Positions 18,577 through 26,644 are shown, counted from the stretch's first letter. The stretch is 47,532 bases of DNA from an uncultured Gammaproteobacteria bacterium (GCA_913058345.1 CAJXQR010000017.1:1-47532); one strand, 5' to 3'. A program made the numbers and translations. Notes: a model not told the origin generated them from the sequence alone.

Positions 18577-19269
18577 ATGGCAATAATCAATAGACCGTCT
18601 AGTGAGGTTGAGGTCAAGCAAGAGGAAGAAGTGCCGGGTATTATTTCTCGCCCTAAAATTGAGGCCGAAGATCACTCTCTCTTTAATGATGTTGAATTGG
18701 GGAAGACAGGAAGGGAGGCTAAATCAGGTTCTGGTCTCGCCTTTTTCAAGTGGTTTAAATGGGTGCTACTTGTCTTGATTTTTGCCGGGGTTGCTGTCTT
18801 TGCCATGCAATCACTACAGGGCGTTAGTCGAGGCCACCAAGTGAATTCGGATAATATTGCTCTGGATGTAGATCGATTAATTCGTATTGACAGTGTTGTC
18901 GCATTGTTGGAAAAGAAGATAGAGCAAAATCAGTTCTCTTTACAGCGTTCAGAAAAACTGGGTGACAAGGTGTTGGTGGACACAATGCGCTTGGCATTGG
19001 CGCAAAATTTGATGGATCTTGAAAAGCATCAAGATAATTTTATTGATGTATTAGTGGGGTTGCAGTCAGATTTTCATTCAAATTCTGAGAGTGTTGTTTC
19101 TGCATTAAGGGCGCAGCTGAAGTCTGGCACAGATAACTACAAATTAGGTCGGGTTGATACCATTAATAAGGTTTTGGCGCTGATTGAGTCTGTGCCAGAT
19201 GACAAGTCGGCCCTCGAATATTTTAATGAGAAAGTAAAGAAACAGAATAAAGGACCAAATGATGAGTAA
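18577..19269 (+). CDS. Single-span inner-membrane protein of the motor operon
   Basis: A 230-residue protein with a 59-residue acidic cytoplasmic N-terminus, one membrane helix (about 60-78, KWVLLVLIFAGVAVFAM) and a helical periplasmic domain. The N-terminal part has two short related motifs (IINRP at 3 and IISRP at 22) that could be docking peptides. Topology (N-in, one span, long periplasmic helix) is like TonB or TolA, the transducers that work with ExbBD and TolQR, but there is no sequence family match I can name. Its last bases overlap the start of the next gene, so the two are translationally coupled. Confidence 0.65.
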   Translation: MAIINRPSSEVEVKQEEEVPGIISRPKIEAEDHSLFNDVELGKTGREAKSGSGLAFFKWFKWVLLVLIFAGVAVFAMQSLQGVSRGHQVNSDNIALDVDRLIRIDSVVALLEKKIEQNQFSLQRSEKLGDKVLVDTMRLALAQNLMDLEKHQDNFIDVLVGLQSDFHSNSESVVSALRAQLKSGTDNYKLGRVDTINKVLALIESVPDDKSALEYFNEKVKKQNKGPNDE

Positions 19270-20071
19270 ACTGACGAGAAATATGTTAAGCAGCGTACTG
19301 TTGGGCGCTTTGGTAATGGGTTCTTCCATTGAGTCTATGGCGTGGAGCCTGCAGGATACTTGGGATAAGACGAAGGACGTGGTGGGGGAAACGGTAGAAA
19401 AAACTAAAGAATCTGTCGGTCTGGACAAGCCTTTGGGTGGCAATAATACGGCTTCCGAACAAAAAGATTTTAGTGTTGCGGAAGACGCTGCTATAGGGGC
19501 AGTCGCCTGTGGGGGGTTGGCTAAGGTTTTGGGTAAAGAGAATGGGACTGTGGCCAAGGCTGCCGTTGCTTGTGGCGCTGCCAATGCCGCTGTTACTGTT
19601 TTAGCGAATCAGGGCAAGAAAGAGTATTCAGAAAAATATACTCAAATTAATAATGATATAGCCACATCTGAAACTGAGATTCTCGAGCTGGAGAAAGAAA
19701 CAGCGATGAATAATCAAAAGGTGTCTTCGTATCAGCGTGAAGTTGATAGTTTGGTTGCGAAAGAAAAGGATGACAAAACATTTCTTGGTAAAGCGGCTGA
19801 TCTACGTCGAGAACTTGATGACCAAATAAGAACGAACAAAATGGCCAAATCCAAGGCAGAGGCTAAATTGGAAATTCTCGATAAGCAGGTTGATGATATG
19901 GATGAAATTATCAAGGATTCACCGGATATCGACAGCCTAAAAACAACAAAAACTGCGTTGTTGGATCAGAAAAAGCGTTTAACGGACTCGGTCAAACAGG
20001 CTAACGGTGTTAATGATACCCTGCTGGCACAAAAGTCCAAACTTGATAATGAGATTATCAAGCGTAGTTGA
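19259..20071 (+). CDS. Periplasmic glycine-zipper and coiled-coil protein of the motor operon
   Basis: A 270-residue protein starting at ATG 19259 (or ATG 19262), overlapping the upstream stop by 11 bases. It has a signal peptide with a cleavage site near SMA-WS. A glycine/alanine-rich segment (GAVACGGLAKVLG...ACGAANAAVTVLA) resembles a glycine zipper. From about residue 122 to the end it is continuous charged coiled coil. It is probably periplasmic or attached to a membrane through the zipper. With the lipoprotein that follows it could bridge inner and outer membranes. No named family was recognised. Confidence 0.65.
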   Translation: MMSKLTRNMLSSVLLGALVMGSSIESMAWSLQDTWDKTKDVVGETVEKTKESVGLDKPLGGNNTASEQKDFSVAEDAAIGAVACGGLAKVLGKENGTVAKAAVACGAANAAVTVLANQGKKEYSEKYTQINNDIATSETEILELEKETAMNNQKVSSYQREVDSLVAKEKDDKTFLGKAADLRRELDDQIRTNKMAKSKAEAKLEILDKQVDDMDEIIKDSPDIDSLKTTKTALLDQKKRLTDSVKQANGVNDTLLAQKSKLDNEIIKRS

Positions 20072-20120
20072 TGGAGTTGTACATAAAATAAAGTAAGTCG
20101 CATGTGTAAGGTTGACCAAT

Positions 20121-20672
20121 ATGCTTTTTTCTAGTGTTACCAAATATACTTTGATTCCACTTATTCTCGTCATGGTGGGGTGTGCCTCTACGAACTGTTC
20201 TACCAACCCGAATGAGGTGAGCCGCTTATGTGCTGCGCGTTATAAGTTAGGGGCAAATCAACATTTGGAAGATCATCTGGCTGCGCGTCAGATGGAAGCC
20301 GACAGCCTCAAGAGGCAAGTTGAAGACTCTAGGCAGGGGTTGGAGGTGAGTCAAAAGCGAGCGTCAGATGCTGCACTAAAATTGGCTGCTGTTGATGCGA
20401 AAACTGCTGCGGTAAGAGAGCAAGCCGATAAAGTTGCTGCAGAATTGAAATTGAAGCAACTTGATATTGACAGCAGGAAAGAGGACTTAAGAGCTCTAGA
20501 ACAGCGTATTGATCAGCTGAAGCGAGCCAAGGGCAATAATCAGGAAACCATTGCCCAGTTAAATCAGGCGCAACGGGATCTTATGCAAATCAAACAAGAA
20601 ATCAAAGTGCTGACAGATTATTTAGATACCGATTTGTTAATCCGGGCAGAGAATGCACTTGCCTATGATTAG
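20121..20672 (+). CDS. Coiled-coil lipoprotein of the motor operon
   Basis: A predicted lipoprotein of 183 residues. The N-terminal hydrophobic segment ends in the lipobox VMVGC, with the Cys as the lipidated residue. No Asp follows at +2, so outer-membrane sorting is expected. The rest is almost entirely alpha-helical coiled coil (about 40-175), rich in Glu, Lys, Gln and Ala. ATG 20121 with TAAGG upstream was chosen over a TTG three codons earlier. By analogy with Pal and CpoB in Tol-Pal it may be the outer-membrane or periplasmic element of the motor assembly; this is inference. Confidence 0.65.
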   Translation: MLFSSVTKYTLIPLILVMVGCASTNCSTNPNEVSRLCAARYKLGANQHLEDHLAARQMEADSLKRQVEDSRQGLEVSQKRASDAALKLAAVDAKTAAVREQADKVAAELKLKQLDIDSRKEDLRALEQRIDQLKRAKGNNQETIAQLNQAQRDLMQIKQEIKVLTDYLDTDLLIRAENALAYD

Positions 20673-20735
20673 TTTTTCATTGTAGGGGATATACGATGAT
20701 TCTTTTTAAAAAAGTTTATTAAGGATAAAGTTTTC

Positions 20736-21167
20736 TTGTTAGCTCTTTTGTCTGTTTTTGTGGTTGATACTTCGGCTGGCGACGGTGTTCCTTTGATGTT
20801 CCTTGAAGGTGAATGGGTTAGCTCTGACTATGATTGTCCTGCAGGGGTTTTCCATAAAAAAGTGGCTATTTCTATTTCAGATAATGATATGAAAGCCGTA
20901 AATGCGGATAGTGAAGGGGATAATTGTGTGTCGACAGGTAGTGATTCTTTTAGAGGGTCATTACCCTCTGAGCTTTCAATGGAACAGGCTCTTCCAATAG
21001 TGATGATCCTTGGATGGCCAAGCAGACCAGCCTGTTGTACAGGAAGAGCCTATATTGTCATGCAAGATGTGGATAATTTTAAGATATGTCTTCAGTCAGA
21101 TTGTAGTCGGCGGGGGAGGAATTGGGACATAGGTTTTTCAAGAATAAAGTTCGTGCCGCAGTTGTAG
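20736..21167 (+). CDS. Small exported protein, start disrupted by a probable one-base frameshift
   Basis: The frame encodes a 143-residue exported protein from TTG 20736, but this start lies in the middle of the signal peptide. ATG 20696, with AGGGGAT upstream, encodes MILFKK and then stops. Removing one A from the six-A run at 20708-20713 joins it to the downstream frame, giving a complete signal peptide (MILFKKFIKDKVFLLALLSV..., cleavage near TSA-G). The mature part has six Cys residues (CPAG, NCV, ACC, ICLQSDC) and no family I recognise. It is followed by a terminator and is probably the last gene of the motor operon. The extra A may be mutation, phase variation or a sequence error. Confidence 0.55.
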   Translation: MLALLSVFVVDTSAGDGVPLMFLEGEWVSSDYDCPAGVFHKKVAISISDNDMKAVNADSEGDNCVSTGSDSFRGSLPSELSMEQALPIVMILGWPSRPACCTGRAYIVMQDVDNFKICLQSDCSRRGRNWDIGFSRIKFVPQL

Positions 21168-21228
21168 GAAGGTAGTAAAAAATAGAGATAACTATATATT
21201 GAAAACCCCATAGTGAAGCATCAGAACG

Positions 21229-21251
21229 AGCCCGTTTTAGCGGGTTTTTTT
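21229..21251 (+). terminator. Rho-independent terminator ending the motor operon
   Basis: Stem CCCG / CGGG around TTTTAG, extendable by two weaker pairs, followed by seven T (21245-21251). It closes the rightward operon that begins near 13.9 kb. Confidence 0.65.
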
Positions 21252-21288
21252 ATGCCTGTATAAAAATAGTACCGGGTCGGGTCCGACC

Positions 21289-21561
21289 GTTCCCGACATA
21301 CTCTACGGCTTGGCTGAGTGCCTGCTGGTGAATAACCGCCTATTCGAACTGTCATTCCTGCCCGCATCTATTGCGGTATTTGGGGCTGGTGTGGTGGGGT
21401 TGGAACTGGACCAGGCACTGAGTCGGCTGGGTGTCGGGGTTCGTATGTTCAGCCGTAGTGGCTCTCTTGGCGGAGTTACCGACGAAGAAATACGCACTTA
21501 TGCTGAACAGTGTTTCAACGAGGAGTTCTATCTGGGTGCCCGATCCGGGGTGGGGGAATAG
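21289..21561 (+). pseudogene. Fragment of a pyridine nucleotide-disulfide oxidoreductase
   Basis: The frame has no start and ends at a TAG. It encodes the NAD(P)H-binding segment typical of lipoamide-dehydrogenase-like flavoproteins: LFELSFLPASIAVFGAGVVG, then LELDQALSRLGVGVRMF and a following TDEEI helix. The GxGxxG dinucleotide-binding motif is intact, but the redox CxxxxC region, FAD domain and dimerisation domain are missing on both sides. It is a degraded fragment at the edge of a debris zone. Confidence 0.6.
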
Positions 21562-21587
21562 CTTGTCCGGTGTGTCGTGGTCGAAAG

Positions 21588-22308
21588 TCACAGGTTGATC
21601 GCCCATTGCGGCAACAGGTTCTGCGCCCAGGTTTCCAGCACTTTATCAAACCCGGTAACCACCATAAGGCCGAGGGCCAATAGCAGTACCCCGAGTAGCC
21701 TTTCGCCGCGACCGGGGTTTGCCATAATCCCCGGACGCCAGCGGTTAAGCAGCTTGCCCGAGGCCAGCCCGGCAAAAAGCAACACAGACCCAGTGCCAAC
21801 GCCGAAGGTGAACATCACCACAAAGGCCATAGCCATGCTTTCGCCCATGGACGCCAGGGCAATGGCCGCCGCCAGGGTGGGGCTGACGCAGGGCAGCCAC
21901 ACCAGGCCGAACAGGGCGCCGACACCGAATTGACCGGAGCGCTGACGCCGCCACCATTAAACCGGCTACTGAGCAATGACAGGCGCCGACTGATCCAGTT
22001 TTCCAGTGGTTTGACCATTAGCGCCAGGGCAACCAAGATCAACAGCCCCGCCGCCAGATAGCGCAGCACATCCGGGTGCAGGCCCAGATTGAGTATCACC
22101 AGGGTGAGGAAAGTCCCGGCCACGGCAAAGGCGGTGGCTAGCCCCGGGGGGCGAGAAACCAGGGGCCGCTACGGCCACTGGTGGCGGCAGAGGACTTGAC
22201 TACCGGCACCAATGGCCAGACGCAGGGAGACATCACGATAAAAACGCCAAAGCGCAGTAGCAACAGGGCGCTGGCGATACGTTGTTGTGCTTCGTTTAGT
22301 GATGCCAT
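21588..22308 (-). pseudogene. CcdA/DsbD-like thiol-redox membrane protein, frameshifted
   Basis: Pieces in three frames make one CcdA-like protein. MASLNEAQQRIASALLLLRF with SPCVWPLVPVV starts at 22308. LATAFAVAGTFLTLVILNLG and LALMVKPLENW follow in another frame. Then VWLPCVSPTLAAAIALASMG runs to the end near 21588. The two PC motifs (SPCVWPL and PCVSPTL) are the redox Cys sites of the family, which move electrons across the inner membrane. At least two frameshifts (near 22150 and 21950) break the gene. It starts 2 nt after nrtS, so it once shared that operon. Confidence 0.65.
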
Positions 22309-22310
22309 AA

Positions 22311-22592
22311 TCAGTTACCCCTCTGATTGTTAAAGGCAGATTCGAGATCCTTGGCAACGCTGGTCCAGGTGGAGACGCAGTAGGGCATCGCAAAGGTCAA
22401 TGCCACTTTCAGCCAGTCGAGCTGGGCGCCGCTGAACATCCTGTCTCCCTGGTTGATAAGCACCAGGATGGGTCCCACCACCAGTGCCAGCTTAGCGGCA
22501 CGGGTTATGGTTGTGCTACTGGTGGCCAAACGTAGTGCAGCACGGGTTTTATTGTCGTAGTCTTTTGCCAGCTCCACGGTAAGAGCATTCAC
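22311..22592 (-). CDS. nrtS: NrtS-like nitrate/nitrite transporter small membrane protein
   Basis: A 93-residue protein with two hydrophobic segments (LALVVGPILVLINQGDRMF, then LDWLKVALTFAMPYCVSTW). The blocks VGPILVLINQG and MPYCVST match my recollection of the NrtS family (small nitrate/nitrite transporters). The GTG at 22592 lies directly against GGGGAG, so a slightly later start is possible. It is one of the few intact genes in this decayed block, 8 nt after an anti-sigma-like gene. Function is assigned from family resemblance only. Confidence 0.6.
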   Translation of the reverse strand: MNALTVELAKDYDNKTRAALRLATSSTTITRAAKLALVVGPILVLINQGDRMFSGAQLDWLKVALTFAMPYCVSTWTSVAKDLESAFNNQRGN

Positions 22593-22599
22593 CTCCCCG

Positions 22600-22836
22600 T
22601 TAAGGGCCGTTTGTCTGATGGCTGTGAATATGCTCCATCACCTGGGACACTTCGGCTTCGCTTGCCTTGCCATGCATAAAAGGAATGGCTCGCAGCAGTA
22701 CCCACAATTGACGCACATATCGGCGACAGTGGCGGCACATCAGCAGGTGCATTTTTATGGCGAGCCGCTGGCGCCGGTTTAGGTCGCCGTTCAGCAATTG
22801 ATCGGCGTTATCTTCGGTTTCTCGACATTTCAACAC
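22600..22836 (-). CDS. Anti-sigma factor with zinc-finger (zf-HC2 type)
   Basis: A 78-residue protein with the anti-sigma zinc motif HLLMCRHC (HxxxCxxC), preceded by a helix rich in Arg and Lys. There is no membrane helix, so it would be a soluble ZAS-type anti-sigma factor. Its start overlaps the end of the sigma-factor remnant upstream, the standard order for an ECF sigma/anti-sigma pair. Since the partner sigma factor is interrupted by a stop, this gene may have lost its target. Confidence 0.6.
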   Translation of the reverse strand: MLKCRETEDNADQLLNGDLNRRQRLAIKMHLLMCRHCRRYVRQLWVLLRAIPFMHGKASEAEVSQVMEHIHSHQTNGP

Positions 22837-23255
22837 TGGCCTGTTTCCTCGTAATGATCGACAAGTTGAAACAATTGACTTCTCGCTCTGTGCAGGGTGA
22901 CTCTGGCATTGGATGCAGAGATCGACAGTTCGTTACAGATGTCCTCAAAAGAAAACCCGGAGGTGTCGCGCAGTTCAAGCAAAGCGCGTTGGTTGGCAGG
23001 CATGGCTTTGAGTAATTCTTCCAGACAATTGGCCAGATCCTGCCGCATCAACAGACCTTCCGGTGTATCAATATCCCACTGCATGGGCGGAGATTCTCAT
23101 CTGCCCTCGTGGCTAAAGCGATCTGCCAGGGCATCACCTGACTCTTCATTCGATTGCCAGACACTGAACAGCAGCTCCCGCTTGTGTGGCCTCAGTTGCA
23201 TTTTGGCTTCGCTGATGACGATCCTTCCAAGCCAGGTGCGGATCTGTGAGCGGCC
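22830..23255 (-). pseudogene. ECF sigma factor remnant, truncated and stop-interrupted
   Basis: The 3' part (ATG 23084 onward) encodes sigma region 4: MPANQRALLELRDTSGFSFE, then DICNELSISASNARVTLHRA, a helix-turn-helix that binds the -35 element. Upstream in the same frame, after a TGA near 23098-23100, the sequence reads RTWLGRIVISEAKMQLRPHK and on, typical of the region 2 to 4 linker of ECF sigmas. Region 2 itself is missing. The gene is therefore truncated at its 5' end and carries an in-frame stop. Confidence 0.6.
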
Positions 23256-23935
23256 CTAGAGCTGTTCGATGCTCTGAGAAATTCAGTATTTTTTGTCATC
23301 GAAAACCCTGAGCCTCTTTCAGTTTTGCCAGGTTGGTTGCTGGTGTTTATGGTCTTTGTTTTTAGCTTTTTTAACGATGGAGTGTGAAGACGGGTTCACT
23401 CGTAGGTCGGTTGTTTATTGACCCAATTTAATGGATTTTCGGTTTGGTTAGCCGAGACGTTTATTAAACGAAAAAGAATTTTTCCCAAGAAATTTTTGAG
23501 CATGGTATTTTCCATGGTATTGATAGTGTTTTGATTTATAACTGTATGAGTATAAAGAGAAATAACTGATTATTTACAATCGATTGGGGTGTGATCTGAA
23601 TTTGTAACTCGTTGATTTATAAAAATTAAAATAATCTAATCGATAATATAGTCTACATCATCAATGGTATTTTTTATGGTGTTTTCCGCGCTATAACGTC
23701 AAAACCGGTGATACCACGAGGGGTAGATTGAAGCTGGCATGGTATCAGCCACGCTGAGCATTACTTGTTTGAGCAAGACCTCAGCCTGCCAGTCATTAAA
23801 GACATGATCGGTTCTCATGCCACGAAGGGGATGCGCATCTTTGCTTGTTTTGCGCCGAAGATAGCGGAGTGCGGCGTCTAGAGTGACAGCAGTAATCTGA
23901 CCACTGTCGAGACCTATCCTTCGGCCTGCAAAAGT
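23256..23935. other. Gene-poor A+T-rich stretch
   Basis: About 680 bases without a supported gene. The first two thirds are A+T-rich with short near-repeats (ATGGTATTTTCCATGGTATT around 23500 and a similar TGGTATTTTTTATGGTGTTT around 23665). At 23740-23880 a rightward frame (FEQDLSLPVIKDMIG...) faintly resembles the C-terminal end of a tyrosine recombinase, but without its catalytic residues. The region looks like decayed DNA at a former element boundary. Confidence 0.4.
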
Positions 23936-24181
23936 TCAGAAACCATTCAGGCACTGCGCCGATCTTGATTCGGCTTCGATACCTTCTCCACGGTCTAACT
24001 GGTCTCCCCCGGCTTTAAGTTGCTCACGTAGTCGAGTCAGTTTGATCTCATGACCCCGGTCTTCATTAGCTTCCATCAAACGGAGCGCCTCGCGGATGAC
24101 TTCGCTAGCCTTGTTGTAAAAACCGGTTTCCACTTTGGCCTTAACGCGAGACTCGAGTTCAGGAATTAGTGAAATATGCAT
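23936..24181 (-). CDS. parD: ParD-family antitoxin without adjacent toxin
   Basis: An 81-residue protein starting at ATG 24181 with GGAGG five bases upstream. The N-terminus (MHISLIPELESRVKAKVETG, then YNKASEVIREALRLME) is the ribbon-helix-helix DNA-binding domain of ParD antitoxins, which repress their own promoter and bind ParE. The C-terminal toxin-binding tail looks altered after GEGIEAES. A parE gene would be expected immediately downstream (below 23936), but none is visible, so this is an orphan antitoxin. An upstream in-frame start at 24304 lacks support. Confidence 0.7.
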   Translation of the reverse strand: MHISLIPELESRVKAKVETGFYNKASEVIREALRLMEANEDRGHEIKLTRLREQLKAGGDQLDRGEGIEAESRSAQCLNGF

Positions 24182-24330
24182 ATTGGCCTCCGAGGTAAGA
24201 TGCTGTCCTAAAGAATGCCAGGCTGAAATACAAAGATTGTCAAACTTTGTATAGGTGTGGGTTTCTACCTCACTTTCACAGACGACCCTAAACCAGCTGA
24301 ACACTCAAGATCATTTTTGGCCACTTGCCA

Positions 24331-24376
24331 CCGCTTTCTTGGATTATGAACCGCTTTCTTGGATTATGAACCGCTT
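24331..24376. repeat. 20-bp tandem direct repeat
   Basis: The unit CCGCTTTCTTGGATTATGAA occurs twice head to tail (24331-24350 and 24351-24370), followed by a partial third copy (CCGCTT). It lies between the parD gene and the end of the large secreted-protein gene. Confidence 0.8.
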
Positions 24377-24391
24377 AATTGGCGCAACGCA

Positions 24392-26644
24392 CTAATTCTT
24401 GTATTTGTCCTTGATTGCCTGAGTCTCGCGCTCGATTGTGGTTCGAATTTGCGCCGTTTCATTGTTGAATTCGCGCAACATCTCCAACCGTTCCGCGTCA
24501 GTACCCGCATTCCGCATGTCCGCCTGAAAGTTGGCGTTGAGGCTGTTAATTTCGGCAACGAAGGCGTCTGAAAGTGTTTTTATCTCGGCATTCATTTTCG
24601 CGTAACGCTCTGCAGTACTCAGTGTGCTTGTAGGCGATTTGGCTGGTGCTGCCATGGGGGCTACCTGGCGGGTTTCGTCAGGTGCCTGTTGCACCGGAGC
24701 TTCTGTCGATGGTGCGGGTGATGCAGGCTGTGTCGGCCGGGCTGGTTTCGCAACTTCAACCGCGGGAGCTGATAGCAACCGCAAAGGCTGTCCGTTCAGA
24801 TCGTCCTCGGCCAGGGCGATTAGATTCCGTTCAAAGCGGGCGACTTCCGGGCTGGTGCAATCGTAGTTGTTCTTCATCTTTACTAGCCCCTGCAGCACCA
24901 GACGCTGTGCTTTGTTGAGCAGGGGTGAGGTGCTGTCCTGTGCGCCGTAGTGAGAGCCGACCCGTTCCAGCAGTGGAAAAAACTCTGGATTGGTTGTGTA
25001 TTCGGCCTCATAGGTTTTCCCGGGCTCATAGTCTGTGCTGCCGTCGAAATTGACGATTTCAGTACCGGGTGTTGTATGTACGAAAGTGCGGGTCTTGGCC
25101 CCAGATTTGAGGCACTGAGCTCCCCAGGCGGCGTAGGCGTACATATACTTGTTAGCGGCACCAACAATGAGTCCGTTATCTGCTTCGATCATGTCGGAGA
25201 ACATCTGTGTTATTGGATTCTCTTTCATGTTGACCTGGGCCATTTGACCGCTGAGTATCTCATGCACTTCCGCTCGATGGAGCTGATCCATCTGCTGTAT
25301 TAAATCGCCACGGCCATTGTAGATGGCGTTGAGGTAACGTCCGCCTGGCAGCTCGCAGAATGGTGCGTCGCTGCAGGCGGGCCCGAGATGATTCGCGTTT
25401 AGATAGTCCAGATGGGCTTGTGCCCGTTCGCTCAGATGTTGGTCGAGCAGCTTCAGGTATCCCTTGTCATCGCCGAACGCGGAAGCCTGAATGGGCCGGA
25501 ACTGGAAAGACATGCGATCCCATGGGGTCTCGTCTCCCTCGCGGTAGTTTGAGACGCTGGCTGTCAGCGCATCGCCGCAATACTCGTTGACCACCTGCCT
25601 GGCTCGCTCGCCCAGTGCCTCGGCGTAGTTGCCGCCGAACGCCTGGTTTCGATCTTCGCTGGGTACTGTGTAATAAGCATCCATCCGCCGGTTCATGCAC
25701 CAGTTGTCCTGGGCCGGATAGAGGGTGAGCTTCTGGCTCTTATAGAGGGCTTTGCGGGTGCGGGCGAAAGTTTGCGGGTCGTCCGCCGTGTCGAGATCCA
25801 TAGCAGCAAGTTGTTCGTGCAGGGGATCCGTGAACTTGACCCACTCAATACCCCAGACCCGCTTGAATCCGGAAGGAGAGGGGGTGGATAGGTACAGTTC
25901 ATCGCCGTGACCTTTTTCGCCGGCTTCGGCACAGAATTTCCTCATCATCTGGATATCGGAATGGCCGCGGTTGATCACCATGGTGAACGACCCCCAGAGT
26001 GCGTAACCATCGCGGCTGGTTGCGCATTGGCCATTCGGCCGCTCGCTGCCCGGTTCGTACCAGTGCCCGGAAATGGTGTGATGAGACACCCGCGGTGGCG
26101 ATGCGCCTTCCTGCATATGGCGCTTAATGTCGGTACCAACTAGGTGGGATCTGAGCCTTTTTCCATAGATGGCCTCGAAGTGCCCGTCCTGTAATCGAAC
26201 CAGCCCATTGTGATAGCCCATATCTGCCGGCAGATAACCTTCGGCGAGGGTGGCGCGGACGCGATCACTGTACCAAAGTGCACTCTGTGCTGCCCATCCC
26301 GCATTCCGGTGCATCTCGAACTGGTAGACCGGACGCGGATTGCCAGTTCGTCCGGGCACATTCACCAGGATGATGTCGGCCTGTGGGCACTGGCTGAGCA
26401 CATGAGGCACCGCTCCGCGCGCGTAGTCGGTTACCCGAGGCAGCATATTCTGTATTTCGGAATGCCCCGTGTAGCCGATCTCGATGCTAACCCGTTCCGC
26501 GCAAGCACCTGACCAGTGAGTGGACCACGCCTCCAGGGTTGGCCCGTAGCCAGTTTTTATAGCGGCTTCCGGGAGAAACACAGCACCTCGAGCACCACTG
26601 ACAGTGAGCAGCACGAGCAGACACAGGATGATACGAATAGACAC
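24392..26644 (-). CDS. Large secreted protein of unknown function
   Basis: A 750-residue exported protein. GTG 26644 was chosen because it opens a signal peptide (VSIRIILCLLVLLTVSGARG) with GGAG eight bases upstream; an earlier ATG at 26755 adds 37 residues of non-signal sequence. The mature part is Trp-, Tyr-, His- and Cys-containing and looks globular over about 600 residues. A Pro/Ala/Thr linker (about 630-680) and a C-terminal coiled coil (about 690-750) follow. I recognise no catalytic motif and no family. The gene is G+C-richer than its neighbours and stands alone between an orphan antitoxin and a hairpin-bearing gap, which suggests it was acquired. Confidence 0.65.
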   Translation of the reverse strand: MSIRIILCLLVLLTVSGARGAVFLPEAAIKTGYGPTLEAWSTHWSGACAERVSIEIGYTGHSEIQNMLPRVTDYARGAVPHVLSQCPQADIILVNVPGRTGNPRPVYQFEMHRNAGWAAQSALWYSDRVRATLAEGYLPADMGYHNGLVRLQDGHFEAIYGKRLRSHLVGTDIKRHMQEGASPPRVSHHTISGHWYEPGSERPNGQCATSRDGYALWGSFTMVINRGHSDIQMMRKFCAEAGEKGHGDELYLSTPSPSGFKRVWGIEWVKFTDPLHEQLAAMDLDTADDPQTFARTRKALYKSQKLTLYPAQDNWCMNRRMDAYYTVPSEDRNQAFGGNYAEALGERARQVVNEYCGDALTASVSNYREGDETPWDRMSFQFRPIQASAFGDDKGYLKLLDQHLSERAQAHLDYLNANHLGPACSDAPFCELPGGRYLNAIYNGRGDLIQQMDQLHRAEVHEILSGQMAQVNMKENPITQMFSDMIEADNGLIVGAANKYMYAYAAWGAQCLKSGAKTRTFVHTTPGTEIVNFDGSTDYEPGKTYEAEYTTNPEFFPLLERVGSHYGAQDSTSPLLNKAQRLVLQGLVKMKNNYDCTSPEVARFERNLIALAEDDLNGQPLRLLSAPAVEVAKPARPTQPASPAPSTEAPVQQAPDETRQVAPMAAPAKSPTSTLSTAERYAKMNAEIKTLSDAFVAEINSLNANFQADMRNAGTDAERLEMLREFNNETAQIRTTIERETQAIKDKYKN

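Noticed and set aside
20708-20714. Programmed -1 frameshift at the A6G heptamer
   Set aside because: The slippery sequence exists, but the downstream frame is reached by a +1 (or -2) shift, not -1, so dnaX-type slippage does not fit.
13931-21167. Calling the motor operon a Zorya defence system
   Set aside because: Only the TolQ/ExbB-like and Asp-bearing single-span proteins resemble ZorA and ZorB. There is no OmpA-like domain, no ZorC/ZorE-type gene, no helicase-nuclease ZorD, and the ZorA tail is absent.
23740-23880. Tyrosine recombinase remnant
   Set aside because: A short frame resembles the LFE.GLS...I..M.G region, but the catalytic His-x-x-Arg and Tyr are not found and the similarity may be chance.
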